DNA of 64,000 bases from assembly GCF_043290135.1 (NCBI RefSeq), contig NC_134710.1:200874692-200938691 (forward strand), read 5' to 3'. A program made the position numbers and the translations under genes. A model generated the notes under the pieces. It ran no database searches. It had not been told where the DNA came from and saw nothing but the letters and a program-made list of their open reading frames with translations. Source of the stretch: Rhipicephalus microplus (lineage: Eukaryota; Arthropoda; Arachnida; Ixodida; Ixodidae). Shown here in pieces: positions 41,987 through 53,165 of the stretch (its first letter is position 1; each line of letters starts with the position of its first letter).

Positions 41987-44900
41987 CTAAAATTCCTTCA
42001 TCTGTCGAAGGCTTTCTATTTGATAGAGCCATTCGGGCACCTCTTGTTGAACCTTTTGTGATTCGACGAATGAACAGACAGATTGAAAAAAGTATTGCTG
42101 AACCGGACGTGCATTAACATCGGCATGGCGCACCACCATTCTAGATTGCCATATACCGTACAGGCCCAGTAACATAACTAGGTCGAAAGGTACTCCTTCT
42201 TCATTTGATACTAGTAGAAATCGGACGCCCTTGGCATCAAGAGGCAGATCCTTTTTCAAAGTCTTTTGGAGAACATCCCAGAAAAAGACTGCATCCCAGC
42301 AGTCCAAGAAAACATGTTGGATTGTTTAGGGCTTTTTGCAGAGAAATCAATAAACACCCCAAGGAACAAATAAGCCTTTCTTCTTGCATCCATGTTTTCA
42401 TGGGCAAGGTCTCAGTGTGGAATTTAAAGAAAAAAATATTTCGCTCCTGGTGATACCTCTATTTTTTTACACGGCTTAAGACGTTCTGGCCTGGGTCTAC
42501 ACAGTATAATGTTCTATATAGGAGAACAGGAAGAATTGTTTCTACTAGATTTTTGTATAACTTTTTACGCAAAACCGTACTGAGGTATTCCAATGAAAAA
42601 CGCGTTTTTAGAAAGAGTCATGAATCAACAACTTCCTATAGGTAATTTCTAATGCTTGCTTTCATGTGACCAGATGCTATCACAAATTCTGGCAATCGTC
42701 TTCCAAGCCTAAGCTGTATAACAGTACGTATGAATGGGTCTTGATTATTTCGGAAAAACATGAACCAATTTACTAACTGACGAAGGTACAAATGACACAA
42801 GCCAAGTCCACCAGAGCGAACCCGTCTAAATAAGTTAGTTCCACTTGTTCGCTCTTAAGAAGAACCCCACAAGAAAACAGCAAATATTCGATGAAGCTTC
42901 TGTACATTCACACCTAAACAATGCAATACTTGAAGGATATACTAGAGCTTACTGACTAAAAATAAGTTACAAAAGGTCACTCTGGCAAAAATTGATAGCT
43001 GGAAACCATTGAGTGGTTCAGCTTTTTCTCGTAGCTCCACGGGCTGACGTCACAAGTACGGTTCACTGTCACAATAATATTCTAATGGCACACCTAGGTA
43101 TCGTACCGAAGTAGTAGTCCATGAAATACCAGCCACAAATTTTGGAGTCACAGGCCATTCGCCGTGCCAGTAACCCACGCACTTGCTCCAGTTTACCAAA
43201 CTACCACTTGCTTTACAATAAAGGTTCACAATTTTTATGGTTTCAGCGATACTATAATAATCATTACAAAACACAGCTCTATCATCTGCGTATGCCAGCA
43301 CCCGTACTTCAGCTTCTTGTAGTTTGTACTCTACTATGTTACTGCTTTTCATGACTTTTTGGCAAATGACCCTATATCAAATGAAAATAGGAGGGAAGAC
43401 AAAGGACAACCTTGTCGTACAGAACGTCTGACATTAATTCGTTTCCTAAGAACTTTGTTGATGATTACCCGATTTTACATCCAGTACATGCCATTCGAGC
43501 TGTATGTCGAATTACTTTGCCAACGTTGACATAGTCTAACAAAAGAAAAAGAATTTCGTGAGGTACTCAGTCAAATGCTTTTTCTAAATCTATCTGGATC
43601 ATCGCGATGTTATCGTTTGTAGCATCGCAGCACTCCAATACACTTCGTGCCTTGTGAATGTTTGTGAATATAGTGTGCCCTTTAATTCCACATGTCTGGT
43701 GGTCGTCTACAATGTTATTATTAACTGTCTGCAGTTTTCTTTCTGACCCTTTCATCAAAATCTTGTAGTCGATATTTGATAAACTGATTAGCCTGTACGA
43801 CTTCACTTCACGTAATTTACCTGCGTCTTCAGTTTTTGGAATTAATATAGTATGAGATAGCAGAAAAGAACGTGGCAGAGCATTTATGTCTAAAGCTTCG
43901 TTAAAAACCACTGCTAGTATAGGTGCTAGTTAGTGTTTTAATTCCTTATAAAATGCGGCTGCTTAGCCGTCCGGTCCTGGAGACTTTCACAAGTGAAGGC
44001 AATGATTGCTTTTGGCACTTCTGGTTCAGAAATAGGACATTCTAAGCTGTCTTTCCTATAGTCTTCGACCTTTAGCATTATTTTAAAAATTCATTTTTGA
44101 ATTCATCTACAATTACCTTATATTTATCCTATAAAGTGGTGTAGTACTCGTTGAAAGCATCCTCTATATATCTCTGTTCTCTTGTAACGTTAGCCATGTA
44201 TTCAATCTGGTGTATAGCATTCCGCTGAGCGTTTCGTTTTTCGAGACCAAGCATTCTTTTGGTCGGTTTCTCTCCTACGGTCATTTTCTCTGCCATTGTC
44301 CTTATTTGCGCACCACGATACTTTTCGTCAATTTGTTCCAATTTGGACTTTACTGACCTTATATCATTTATGAATAAGCCTGACGTTTTGCATTCCTCTG
44401 CTAGCAGTTCTTTCAGATTTAAGCGTAGGGCTCTTTCTTCTTCACTCTTTGCGAATTTTATTACACATGAGTGTTCTATAGCTTTCAGTTTTACATTCTG
44501 TTTAAATCGTTCCCATTTCATTCCATTTTCGGTCTCCACTGTCTATGTTTACCAACGCCTTTCGAACACCGTCGATAAATATTTCATCTTCCAAGAGATT
44601 AGAATTTAGCTTCGGCGTGTCCCAGTTAAGTACTGGTCTAAGTCTGTTTCTTTTACCTATTTGAATGATACTAAGCAGTGATCACTATATTAAATAGGGA
44701 GGACATTTTACTCACTGATAATGGAAACTAATTCTAGTGACACATAAGCCCTATCTAGGGGCGCATGACTGGAGCCTTGGAAATGCGTATACAGTGTTGC
44801 CATTTATCAATACACTCTGCAACATCCTCAAGGCCTATGTCAGAAATTAGATTCCTTAACGCAACTGTGCTTGAGTCGTTGAAATTGGATGTACTTGTTT

Positions 44901-45372
44901 TATCATCGGCACTGATCACACAATTAAAATATCCCATTAGGATGACTATGCGATCGAATTTACAATAAGCTCAAATTTTTTCGAATGTGGCACACCGTTC
45001 ATCAACTTTAAGAGGTGCATATAAACAAATCACTCGCCAATTATGAGAACAAATGGCCAAATCACAAACAACATACCTTCCGGATAAATCAGACATGACA
45101 TTTGAACAGTGGCACCTAAACTATCTCGCACAAAGATCACACACCCTGCCGACCTACCAACTGCATGACTCACGCTGGCGGTGTAGCGTCCGGTGAAACG
45201 TTGCAGTAGGCTCTCGGTGGCGTACACGCTCTCCACTTTTGTTTCCTGAACTGCAATATTGTTTAGGCATTGGTCTATTGCTAGTCTGTAGAGCTGAGTG
45301 TTTCTTTCTGGAAGCCAGTCCTCGTACTCTGAGCGTCGCTGCTTTCACGAACCCGCTCAGCGACGTGCTCAT
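41987..45372 (-). pseudogene. L1/Tx1-like ORF2 (endonuclease-RT) remnant
   Basis: It starts at an ATG overlapping the ORF1 stop as ATGA. Recognisable pieces in order are endonuclease N-terminal LRVRGLA (the usual Asn of LNVRGL is Arg here), AVQETK, GRYTASVSHAVGRSAG, and GYFNCVISADDK (normally GDFN). A charged linker lies at 44129-44539. RT begins with SHTILIPKTED, SYRLISLSNIDYKILMK and QIDLEKAFD (about 43567-43590). It continues through SVRQGCPLSSLLF in a shifted frame to YADD (about 43281-43292) and RYLGVPLEYY. The C terminus keeps QHVFLDCWDAVFFWDVL, the end of a Cys/His knuckle, and ends LRQMKEF. At least four frame breaks make it non-functional. Confidence 0.82.
42600..43050 (-). other. 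Degraded part of LINE ORF2
   Basis: This lies between the YADD-bearing segment and the C-terminal knuckle. No long frame remains, but position and orientation place it inside the LINE. Confidence 0.6.
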
Positions 45373-46672
45373 GATCGGTGAGCGGGTCCAGGCTGACAGC
45401 CCTGCACGTTAACTTGTTGGGCTCTCGTCGTCCAGGGTAGATCCTTGTTGTTCACCTTTAGTTTGCGCAGCCATTGTCGCGTTAGCGACGATGACCGTTG
45501 TTGGGCAGCGTTTCTATTCTTGCCTCCACTGACCACCTTCCACTGCACTTCCGACTTCACTTGTGTTTCGTCTACTTGAGGGCCGTCGTCCGAGTCGTGA
45601 CGGCGTTTTGCAGACGTCCATTCTGATTCCATCCTTGGGGTATTCAGGTCACCAAGCAAACCTTCATTTTTACATAGTTCGTTCGCTAAAGAACACCGTG
45701 AAGCCGAGTTTAGAGGAGTCGAAGTGGCGTTGGCCTGAGACGCCGGCGTTTCAGGGCATGTTGTTTGCAGCTGCGACGCGGCGTGCATCGCAGGCGCAGG
45801 ACGCGTCTGTTCGCTAGTCGTTGGGGTACAGTCAGTGGCCGCTGGATTTCCCATCCTCCGCTCGGCGTTCGTGTCAAGCGCTGAAGAAACTTGCTTATTT
45901 TTGTTCAGCACTGGCGCGTCGTGCGATGCCGTTTGCTTCTGTGGTGTTGCAGGCAATTATGCTTGTTCAGATTCCTTTTCATCCACGATAAGTTCACTCT
46001 GTTGAGTCTCAGGTCGTCGCCCTGCAGCTCGTGCGTACGAACGGTTGCACTCGTCCTGCTGATGACCGAAAGAGTGGCATTCGCTGCACCTTGGGACTTT
46101 GCAATCGCGTCGCATGTGTCCCGTGCTTCGGCACCGCAAGCACAAAGCAGGTATTCCTCGTACTACGAATAGTGCCATACTGCTGCCAATACGCATTTGA
46201 TGCGGAAGTTGATCTACAGAAACGCCGTCTCATAGTTACATGCGTATTACACGAGTTTTCGATTCAACTCCTTCAAAATCCTCGACTCTCCATCGGTCAT
46301 CGGTCACCTCCTTGACGTTGCCGTATTCATAGAAGGCACGTCGAATTGCATCTTTTGTAACATCGAACGCTATGGTCAGTGCAATTTCATCATAACGTCT
46401 TGCCGCGTCGGGTCAATGACGAGACATACCCGGTCTTTAACTTTGAGTACGCCTGCGTCTGTCAGCGCTTTCTTTGCTTGCTCGGTCTTCATGTTCAATA
46501 ACCACACGTGTGACATCTAATATGCCCCGATGCCACTTACTTGCTGTATTACGCCTAAGTCTTTGAGAGGTTTCTTGAAGTCGTCGATGTGATACGGTCG
46601 GCCGCTGACGTCGCAATGTAGAGCTACTGCTCGACGCATCGCTTCACCTGATGGCAACGAAGGCAGAATCAT
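45369..46672 (-). pseudogene. L1/Tx1-like ORF1, RNA-binding protein remnant
   Basis: ORF1 proteins of this group bind element RNA. The likely start is the ATG at 46672 (MILPSLPSGEAMRRAVALHC). The frame continues with a stop near 46520 and a shift near 46390. The middle contains text resembling the RNA-binding region (DVTKDAIRRAFYEYGNVKEV). Two CCHC knuckles follow, CLRCRSTGHMRRDC (about 46106-46147) and CSECHSFGHQQDEC (about 46049-46090). An in-frame TAA at 45957 precedes a hydrophilic Ser/Thr/Gln-rich C-terminal region that ends at 45369. The terminal TGA overlaps the ORF2 ATG. Confidence 0.8.
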
Positions 46673-46790
46673 CTTGTAGTTTTAGAACGAGGGGAGACGC
46701 TATACCGCGGCCGGCGTCGGCCGCTGTCGCTGCTCGGGACGACCTCTCCATCCTGCGTCTGCACCGACCGGCGTCCAGAAGAAGAATGTA

Positions 46791-46985
46791 CTGAGCCACG
46801 TCGGTGCTTGGGACTTGTTGGCAAACTTCCCTTAAGCAGGCTTGAATTCGTAAAAGTAATCGTGTTAATATCAGTAATCAGGCGCTTTAGGACAACAAAC
46901 GAACTACCAGGCATTACACAATGTGAATAGCGTAACGATTGGGTCATCCAATGCTCCAACCCATTACAAAAGCGTTTAATTGATC
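46791..46985 (-). repeat. Upstream half of the composite repeat split by the LINE
   Basis: The reverse complement (GTAATGGGTTGGAGCATTGG ... CAAGTCCCAAGCACCGACG) aligns with 55437-55610. It ends at the LINE 5' boundary, exactly where the tRNA-like head begins in the intact copy. Confidence 0.8.
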
Positions 46986-47025
46986 GCCCATTACTGTGGC
47001 GCATATAAACAGCAGCCAATTAGCA

Positions 47026-47125
47026 TCCTGTGACCTTTTCAATTATTAACATCATATTAGTGGCGTCACACGAAATTCGCGAGAATAGGGGAGCTCTACA
47101 AAGAGGGTAGAGGAGCAGTCACATT
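47026..47125. repeat. Dispersed repeat, inverted relative to 49440-49530
   Basis: CCTTTTCAATTATTAACATC and GGCGTCACACGAA here match the reverse complement of 49440-49530 (AATTGAAAAGG, TTCGTGTGACGC). The family is unclassified. Confidence 0.65.
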
Positions 47126-47311
47126 CCTGATCGTCGTCAGCCACTGCATGAATAACTGAAACAAAATTCCTTGCAAGTGTTTAGCAGACACCACGCTTTT
47201 CAGAGGAATGACGAACAATAGCATAGCGAATTTCGGCCTACTACCTGAAAAGTATGATTATCAATGCCATAGTGAGTACCCAACAAGTGTACTTTCAGCA
47301 GTTACCCAATG

Positions 47312-47400
47312 AGTGTTTAGAAAACGCTCTGAAATACCGCTCTTGTAGCTTTCACTGTGACTGTGCTGCCTCTTCCGCGCAGGCCTGGCGTTTTTCTTGA
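47312..47400. repeat. Dispersed repeat shared with 6385-6470
   Basis: CACTGTGACTGTGCTGCCTC and GCGCAGGCCTGGCG correspond to similar text near 6420-6455. The family is unclassified. Confidence 0.55.
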
Positions 47401-47524
47401 TAAAGCGTACTTTTTAAGCTGTAAATAAGCCTTGCTTACCGCGCACGCATTTTTTATTCAACGAAAACAAGGCAGATGCCAAAGACGGTCAACTGAAGAC
47501 ACCAAAAAAGCATAATAAGCCCCC

Positions 47525-47748
47525 CCCCCCCAACGTTACGTAATCTTGAACGCGGTAGCGTTAAAGAGCTCGTATCGCAGAAATCCCGGTGTCGGCGTCG
47601 TTGGTTGTGAGCGAAAAATTGTTGTTGTCCATGAGCGAGAAACGGAAATATATACAAAAAAAATTTTTTAAACATTCAGTTCTAGCGAAAAGCGAACACG
47701 AGCCTTCTTCGTGGCAAGCAGCTGCTCTACCACGGAGCCTGTGCATTG
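47525..47748 (-). mobile_element. tRNA-headed SINE
   Basis: The minus strand starts with a decayed tRNA-like head (CTCCGTGGTAGAGCAGCTGC, about 47747-47690). It continues CTCGCTCATGGACAACAACA and CGACGCCGACACCGG, and ends GAGCTCTTTAACGCTACCGC. The GACGCCGAC segment and short terminal motif resemble the SINE at 5088-5408, pointing to related 3' ends. Confidence 0.6.
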
Positions 47749-47749
47749 C

Positions 47750-49430
47750 TTAAAACTGTTTATAATAAAAAACGGAGCTATAGAGGAGAACTTTTCATAA
47801 CACATCATATATTGGGTGGCAACAGCGTAGAATCGTGCCAGGCGTCAAAACATGTGGCTTGCGTGCCACAAGAGGGTAGTCTAAAGGCCCACCCATTATA
47901 AAGCGCTCAAATATATTCACTCCCCATCAGCAGCAAAAGCATCAACAAAGTGAGCAGCTGCGTTGGTTAAACTCTTGCTTTACAGACAAGTTCTGTGTTC
48001 TTCGCTACTTTGCTAATGGGAGAGTCATGGCGTAGTGGGTGCTTCGGAACTGTACTTGCAGTAGGCTTTCTAAGGTAGTTCTAAAAGCCTGATGTATTTG
48101 GCACGGACATTCCTTTCTTTACAGCGCCGTGGATGTGTTCACCAAGACTAAAGCTATTGAGAAGGCAATGCGAATAGGACCTGATTACTCTATTTCGTTT
48201 TACTCTTTAGGCAATGCATAAGCATCCTCAAACCTATGAAAGCTTCTTTTGATATAGTCAACTGCGCATTGCAATAGCTAGAGGTGCAATCTAGAGTAAC
48301 TAAAAGTAAAAGCTGTAAATTTTCGTGCAGTATTGTTGCCTGATAAGGCGAAAGTGCGAGAAATTATTGTGAAACATGTCATCAATCAAAAATTCCGCCA
48401 GTCCCATCCTTATTATGCGAAGTCGAAAGGATGAGCACCTTCACTAAGATGATTGTAGACTTTGTGCTCGGGTGCCTCTTCGACTCTTCTTGCTTACGCT
48501 CTTTTTCCGTGTATAAATTTTGTAGGTGCAATTATGCCACAGCATGATTTTAATCTTGAATGTTCCAGGTGACTTCGCAAGCGTTCGTGGCATGGAAAAC
48601 TAAGTAAATAGCTCTGAGCGTCACCTATAGACAATATAAGCCCTACCCTGCGCCTCTGAATTGCTGTCTTACTTGTCTCTTTTCTAATAACACATGCCTA
48701 TCACGTGTTCAGTAGATCTCTTCAAGCATTTTAAGTTCACGCATATGCCTTCATACAACTTTGGGACCACATTTTGAAATGTTTTTTTTTTTTGGTCTTC
48801 AGTTATCAATCTCGCCAGGTGACTCATTTCAACAATAGGAACATTGTGACCACAAAAAAAGAGAAAAAAGGCAATTAAGTTCATCGCTAATATGGCACTG
48901 TTGGGCTAAAGTCATATTTGTAAGTACTTTTTTTTCTTCGCTTAGAATGAAATATTTTCAGCGTCATGTTTTGGAAGCAGAAGCCGTTTAGGATTTGAAC
49001 ACTTATTTGTTTTTTTTTTGTTTTTTATGAAAAGAAAACAGCAGTTTGATGAGCGTTTAGATGCGCTAGCAGTCAGAATATGTATTATGGAAGATCGGCT
49101 CTCTATTTTCGTAACTTTTTGCAAACTGTACCCTGTAGGTGTGTCTTTTCTATGAAAGGCCCGGTGTTACTCGCGCACGTGGGATACGAGCTTCACAGCC
49201 GTTGGATTGGTCGGAAGCGCGAGTTTTTAGCCATGAGGGAGCAAACAGGATTCCGACTCGCAAGTGTTTTACAAGCCCTGTGAAAGCGCCATATGACATG
49301 GTATCTGCGCATGGCGTGTACCCTGAATCGTACTGCAAGCAGCATGTGCGCCTCTCATGATGTCTCACATTTAGAGTAGCAGCGCCGTGCTTAATGGCAA
49401 CGGGGGACAATATACCTAGCTTCAAAATGA
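47750..49430. other. Unassigned DNA
   Basis: No coding domain recognised. T-rich runs occur at 48781-48795 and 49008-49027. Confidence 0.4.
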
Positions 49431-49439
49431 GTGCAAACG

Positions 49440-49530
49440 TCACTTGTTACTGCATCTATACTCTCTACCCTCGCTCACTTCGTGTGACGCTGCTAATATG
49501 ATGATAATAATTGAAAAGGTTACCGGAAGC
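49440..49530. repeat. Dispersed repeat, inverted partner of 47026-47125
   Basis: Contains CTCTACCCTCGCTCACTTCG, GTGTGACGCTGC and AATAATTGAAAAGG, complementary to the earlier copy. Confidence 0.65.
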
Positions 49531-50384
49531 TACGTTGGCCGCAGTGCGTGTAAGTTAATAATAAAATAAAAAGCTCCGAGAACCGAAGTTCTGTAGAGGT
49601 CAAGTGTAAACATGTTTGTGTAGAGTAGCACAGTTTTTTTTAAGTTTCCATTATGCCACCTTTATCGAGGGCAGTGTAACGATGAATCAGCGCAATGAGG
49701 TGAATGTATATATAAACGCGGCATTCTTGTCATACATAGTAACATTCCTTTGGAGTCCACACAACGCGCTTGAATACAGGTCTAAATGGCCATGTAGTCG
49801 GGTGTCTGCCCATAGCACCGGAGCCGGCCAAAGTCTCGGGAGATGTCGAGGAAAGTAGCCGGAGCTGTTAACAGTAACTCTTAATTTCAATATTTAGATT
49901 TTGACGGTAGCGTTGCTACGTAATGGTGGTAACGTCATGTAATCTCTCAATGGAAGCTTGACGGAACTTCTGGGAACTTGTTCGGAGCGTCTTGGTACTC
50001 GCGTTTTATGCCCTGGTGTTCCCAGGACTCTCTGCAGAAAAAACAATTGAGGCTTGGACAGCCCAATAAAACTGTCACCTTCACCTCCGCCCCAAAACTG
50101 GAAGGTCACACACCGCTTCCTTCTCAACTCAGGAAAAATGGAAGAGGCATGCCCAGTTTACCCATGGCGATGGAAAAATACAACGGATGGCACAGCGCAG
50201 CCTAAACACGTTTGGTCGTACGTGCAGATAACTCTGTGGATAGGTGCAGTGGCGACTTATTGATAGTGCCTGCGGCTCCGGGCCGGCCATGGCTTACGGA
50301 AAATGGTCGCCATGAAGGAACCACGTAGTGCGTGAGAAACGTACCCGACGAAGGGTACCACGCTTTCGGCTGATTTATCTTTAG
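49531..50384. other. Unassigned DNA
   Basis: No domain recognised. The stretch 49880-50080 with CCCAATAAAACTG could be LTR-like, but no partner copy is present. Confidence 0.35.
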
Positions 50385-50905
50385 CTGAATAAGGGCGCCC
50401 ACACAGACAGGGACACTAGAACAAGAAAAATGCACACAACAAAAGCGCCACTTGCAATTAAATTTTGTCCGAAAGAAAGGTAGGTACATACATATCACTT
50501 CTGTCACATGACCTGGCAGGTAAAAACATAAAAATCACAAATGGCGCTATAAAAACACGTGCCTCAGATCAGATCCTAAGACTTCTGATGAGGTATGAAA
50601 ATTCTTTTTCTGTTAACGTGATGGAGAGTGTGCTTACGCATTTCTTCTCGTAATGTGAAACGCATCGATCAGCGATCTGGTGGTCCGATCTCGGTGTTTA
50701 GGTAAATCAATAGCATCACAAGAAAGGGGTTGCAACCGCACGAGCTGCATTTTTGGGGCAAGTGTGAACTATCTTTTGTGTTCAACGATCTCTTTATGTT
50801 CTTGCAACCTGGTGTTAACACGTCTTCCCGTTTGGCCTATGTAGATGTGACCACAGGACAACGGTACCAAATATACAACGTCTGCTTCACACTTTACGTA
50901 CGACT
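50385..50905 (-). pseudogene. Second Penelope-like element: GIY-YIG fragment and 3' UTR
   Basis: A minus frame over about 50905-50775 reads KCEADVVYLVPLSCG, then HIYIGQTGRRVNTRLQEHK. This covers the GIY and YIG strands plus the conserved Arg of a GIY-YIG endonuclease. Beyond a stop the sequence still resembles the C-terminal part (RSLIDAFHITRR). A probable 3' UTR runs to about 50385. RT is missing, so the copy is 5'-truncated. The domain text differs clearly from the 23.8-kb element, so it is another lineage. It adjoins the Gypsy LTR remnant. Confidence 0.75.
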
Positions 50906-50914
50906 GCTTATGGT

Positions 50915-51115
50915 TCGCGGGTCACGATAAACAAGACGCGTTTACAACACTAGTACCATTTATTGGGGTAGCAAGGAGACGCCGAAGAGATGCGTTGTTG
51001 TCGCTAGCTGGAAGCTGTCTGTCCTGCAAGAGCGGGGAGCTCGCTCGCTACGAATGCTCCCGCTTGCGTCACTCGGCGCGTCTCATGCAACGCCAGTCAC
51101 TGACTCCGGTGTCTC
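50915..51115 (-). mobile_element. Probable Ty3/Gypsy 3' LTR remnant
   Basis: It lies downstream of the integrase end on the minus strand and contains CCCAATAAATGGTACTAG (AATAAA at complement 50959-50964), as expected for an LTR polyadenylation site. The 5' LTR is not in the window, so the boundaries are inferred. Confidence 0.45.
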
Positions 51116-51159
51116 GTAGAACTTCCTCCACCGCAATGCAAAGATTAGGATGCCTGGAT

Positions 51160-52215
51160 ACTGTCGGGTTGCTTCCTAATTCGTTGAGGGTATCGCCTCG
51201 GAGGGCTGTTCTTACTGATCATGCTTGCTGCTGTATTTTTTGGAGACGGCAGCTGCTGCGGGCACACAATCTCTAAAGGCTGGATAGCAGTTGTCTGGGT
51301 CCTCCTCCACCGCAAATGGGGACGCCGTCATTGTGGTAGGGGCTTGTAGCGAATGATCCTTGTGTCGTCCCCATGTACAAGGTCCGTTAGTGTCTGCATC
51401 TTGACCTCGTACGAGACCGGCCCCGTCCACTGCAATATAGTTGCATCGAGCCACTTTGCTCCGCTCCTGAAGTTGCGCACCTAAACATGCTCGTTTACTT
51501 GAAACGTATTGTGATCGGTGTTTCGCTGCATAATTTGTTGGGACTCGCTTGTGCTCACCGTGCGCGATAGGGTGGGCTTCATTTCGTCCAAACGAGTGCG
51601 TATCTGACGCATATGATGGTGTCTCCAGCGGCGCCGCATCTGGCGTGGTCCGATACGCCATCAAGAATTTAGACAATGTTTATTCAAGACTTTCTGTTGC
51701 AGGGCCTTTGCGTAGGGTGTTTTTTAACGTCTGGACTAACCAGTCTGCCAGTTCATTGCTACTCAGGTGATAAGCAGAAGTGAGAACTTGTCGGACAGCG
51801 TGTTCTTTCGTGAGCGTCTTCGACTCACACAATGTGAACTGTGCACCGTTATCACCTACAATAGTTATGGGTGCGCCATATCAAGCGAACGAATCACGTA
51901 ATCTTGCTATGGTTGCTCGCGCTGACGCGGATGACATGATGCGAACCTTTGACCATTTTGATTTCGCGTCGACAGCAATTAGCAGCATACGATTACGGAA
52001 TGGGCCCACAAAATGAATATGCACGCGTGACAATGGTCGCGTCAGCCACGGCCATGGGCACAACGGTGTCTGTTGTGGCATGCTGTGCTGATGCCAGCAT
52101 GCCATGAATTGTCTCGATTGTAAACATCTCGTTTTACAGATGGCCACCATATGCAGCTGTGTGCGAATTCCTTGCTTCGTACAAAGCTTGGATGTCCCTG
52201 ATGTATCTCCTCCAA

Positions 52216-52218
<3 letters not shown>
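51160..52218 (-). pseudogene. Ty3/Gypsy integrase remnant
   Basis: This is the C-terminal part of a Pol polyprotein. The zinc-binding N terminus is partly seen (EIHQGHPS and CIWWPSV, about 52205-52130). The core has SRVHIHFVGPF and AVDAKSKW (first catalytic Asp region), then TIVGDNGAQFT (second Asp). The third region is SSNELADWLVQTLKN, where the usual catalytic Glu position is not Glu. Then come SKFLMAYRTTPDAAP and a C-terminal VRNFRSGAKWL. In-frame stops at about 51883 and 51674 and a further stop plus frame change near 51480 inactivate it. The upstream end is cut at the (GA)n tail of a LINE at 52219. Confidence 0.8.
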
Positions 52219-52246
<28 letters not shown>

Positions 52247-53165
52247 CGAGAAAAAAAAGGAAGGCAGGAAGGTTAACCAGATGCTAGTATCCGGTATGCT
52301 ACCCTACACTGGGGTTGGGGAATAGGGGGGTTGAAAGAGAAAGGGAGAGTTCAAAAATAGATAAGAGAAAAACACCGACACACACGCACACACAAAATCA
52401 GTCCACTCAGAGGCGTTCCGACAGGCCAGTAGTTCGTAAAAGCCCAGTAGCACTTGCACGGCTTTCTTCTGTGACGATGAGTCATGACGATGGCGCAGTA
52501 TACTTTCTTCTGACAGCGGCTGGTCGTCTAACCTGTTTAGTTTATTAGAAAGGTGTTGTCCTTCCAGGTTGTATTTCGGGCAGTCACACAAGATATGTCG
52601 AATTGTTTCTTCATCTCCGCAGTGTGCACAGTCGGCGATGTCGGCCATACCTATGCGGAACGCGTACGCACGGGTAAACGCGACTCCCAACCATAGTCTG
52701 CACAGAGCAGTAGCGTCGCCTCGTCGAATTTTTGCTGGAAGCTGTATGCTTAACGTTGGATCAAGGGATCGTAATCTTGCATGCGTAAAGAGAGGCTCAT
52801 TCCAAATAGTCATGGAGCGTTGGCGAGCAAGCATGCGGAGCCTCCTAGCAGCGTCCGTCCTTGAGAGAGGTATTGACTGGTTGTTGTCTTCTGTATGGGC
52901 TGAACGGGCAGCATGATCAGCTCGTTCGTTACCGATAATTCCACACTGGCTTGGCAACCACTGAAATATAACGTGGTACCCTTTCTCTGATATATGGTGT
53001 AGCATTTCTGCTGTTTCAAATACCAACTGCTCGTGTGGACCACGGCGTAGATTTGACAGAAGTGACTGCAGTGCCGCCTTGCAGTCACAGAAAATCGTCC
53101 ACCGTTGCGTGCTTTGGTCGTTAATGAAACGCAGCGCAGTGCGAAGCGCTGTAAGCTCTGCCCTT
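52219..53165 (-). pseudogene. LINE 3' end with RNase H domain (minus strand), (TC)n tail
   Basis: This is an I/R1-type non-LTR element remnant. From the 5' side the frame has an RNase H domain: ATRAELTALRTALRF (conserved Glu), IFCDCKAALQSLL (Asp), FQWLPSQCGIIGNERADHAA (His region and final Asp). A basic region and knuckle CAHCGDEETIRHILCDCP (C-x2-C-x7-H-x4-C) follow. The frame is open to the stop at 52304. The 3' UTR is about 58 bp and ends in (TC)14 on the minus strand (52219-52246). The copy is 5'-truncated; sequence upstream of about 53165 in the same frame is antisense to the neighbouring LINE. Confidence 0.82.

Larger units (their letters stand above)
41868..46790 (-). mobile_element. 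L1/Tx1-like LINE, nearly full length (about 4.9 kb)
   Basis: This minus-strand non-LTR retrotransposon has a 5' UTR of about 118 bp and ORF1 with CCHC knuckles. ORF2 carries an apurinic-type endonuclease and reverse transcriptase. The 3' UTR holds AATAAA (41882-41887 on the complement), and the element ends in poly(A) at 41868-41877. The flanks CTGAGCCACGTCG (46791-46803) and CTGAGCGCCGTCG (41855-41867) are a 13-bp TSD with two mismatches. Both ORFs carry stops and frameshifts. It interrupts a composite repeat whose unbroken relative is at 55435-55790. Confidence 0.83.

Noticed and set aside
49978..50205. 75-codon frame and possible LTR near 49880-50080
   Set aside because: No partner LTR, primer-binding site or retroviral domain seen beside it.
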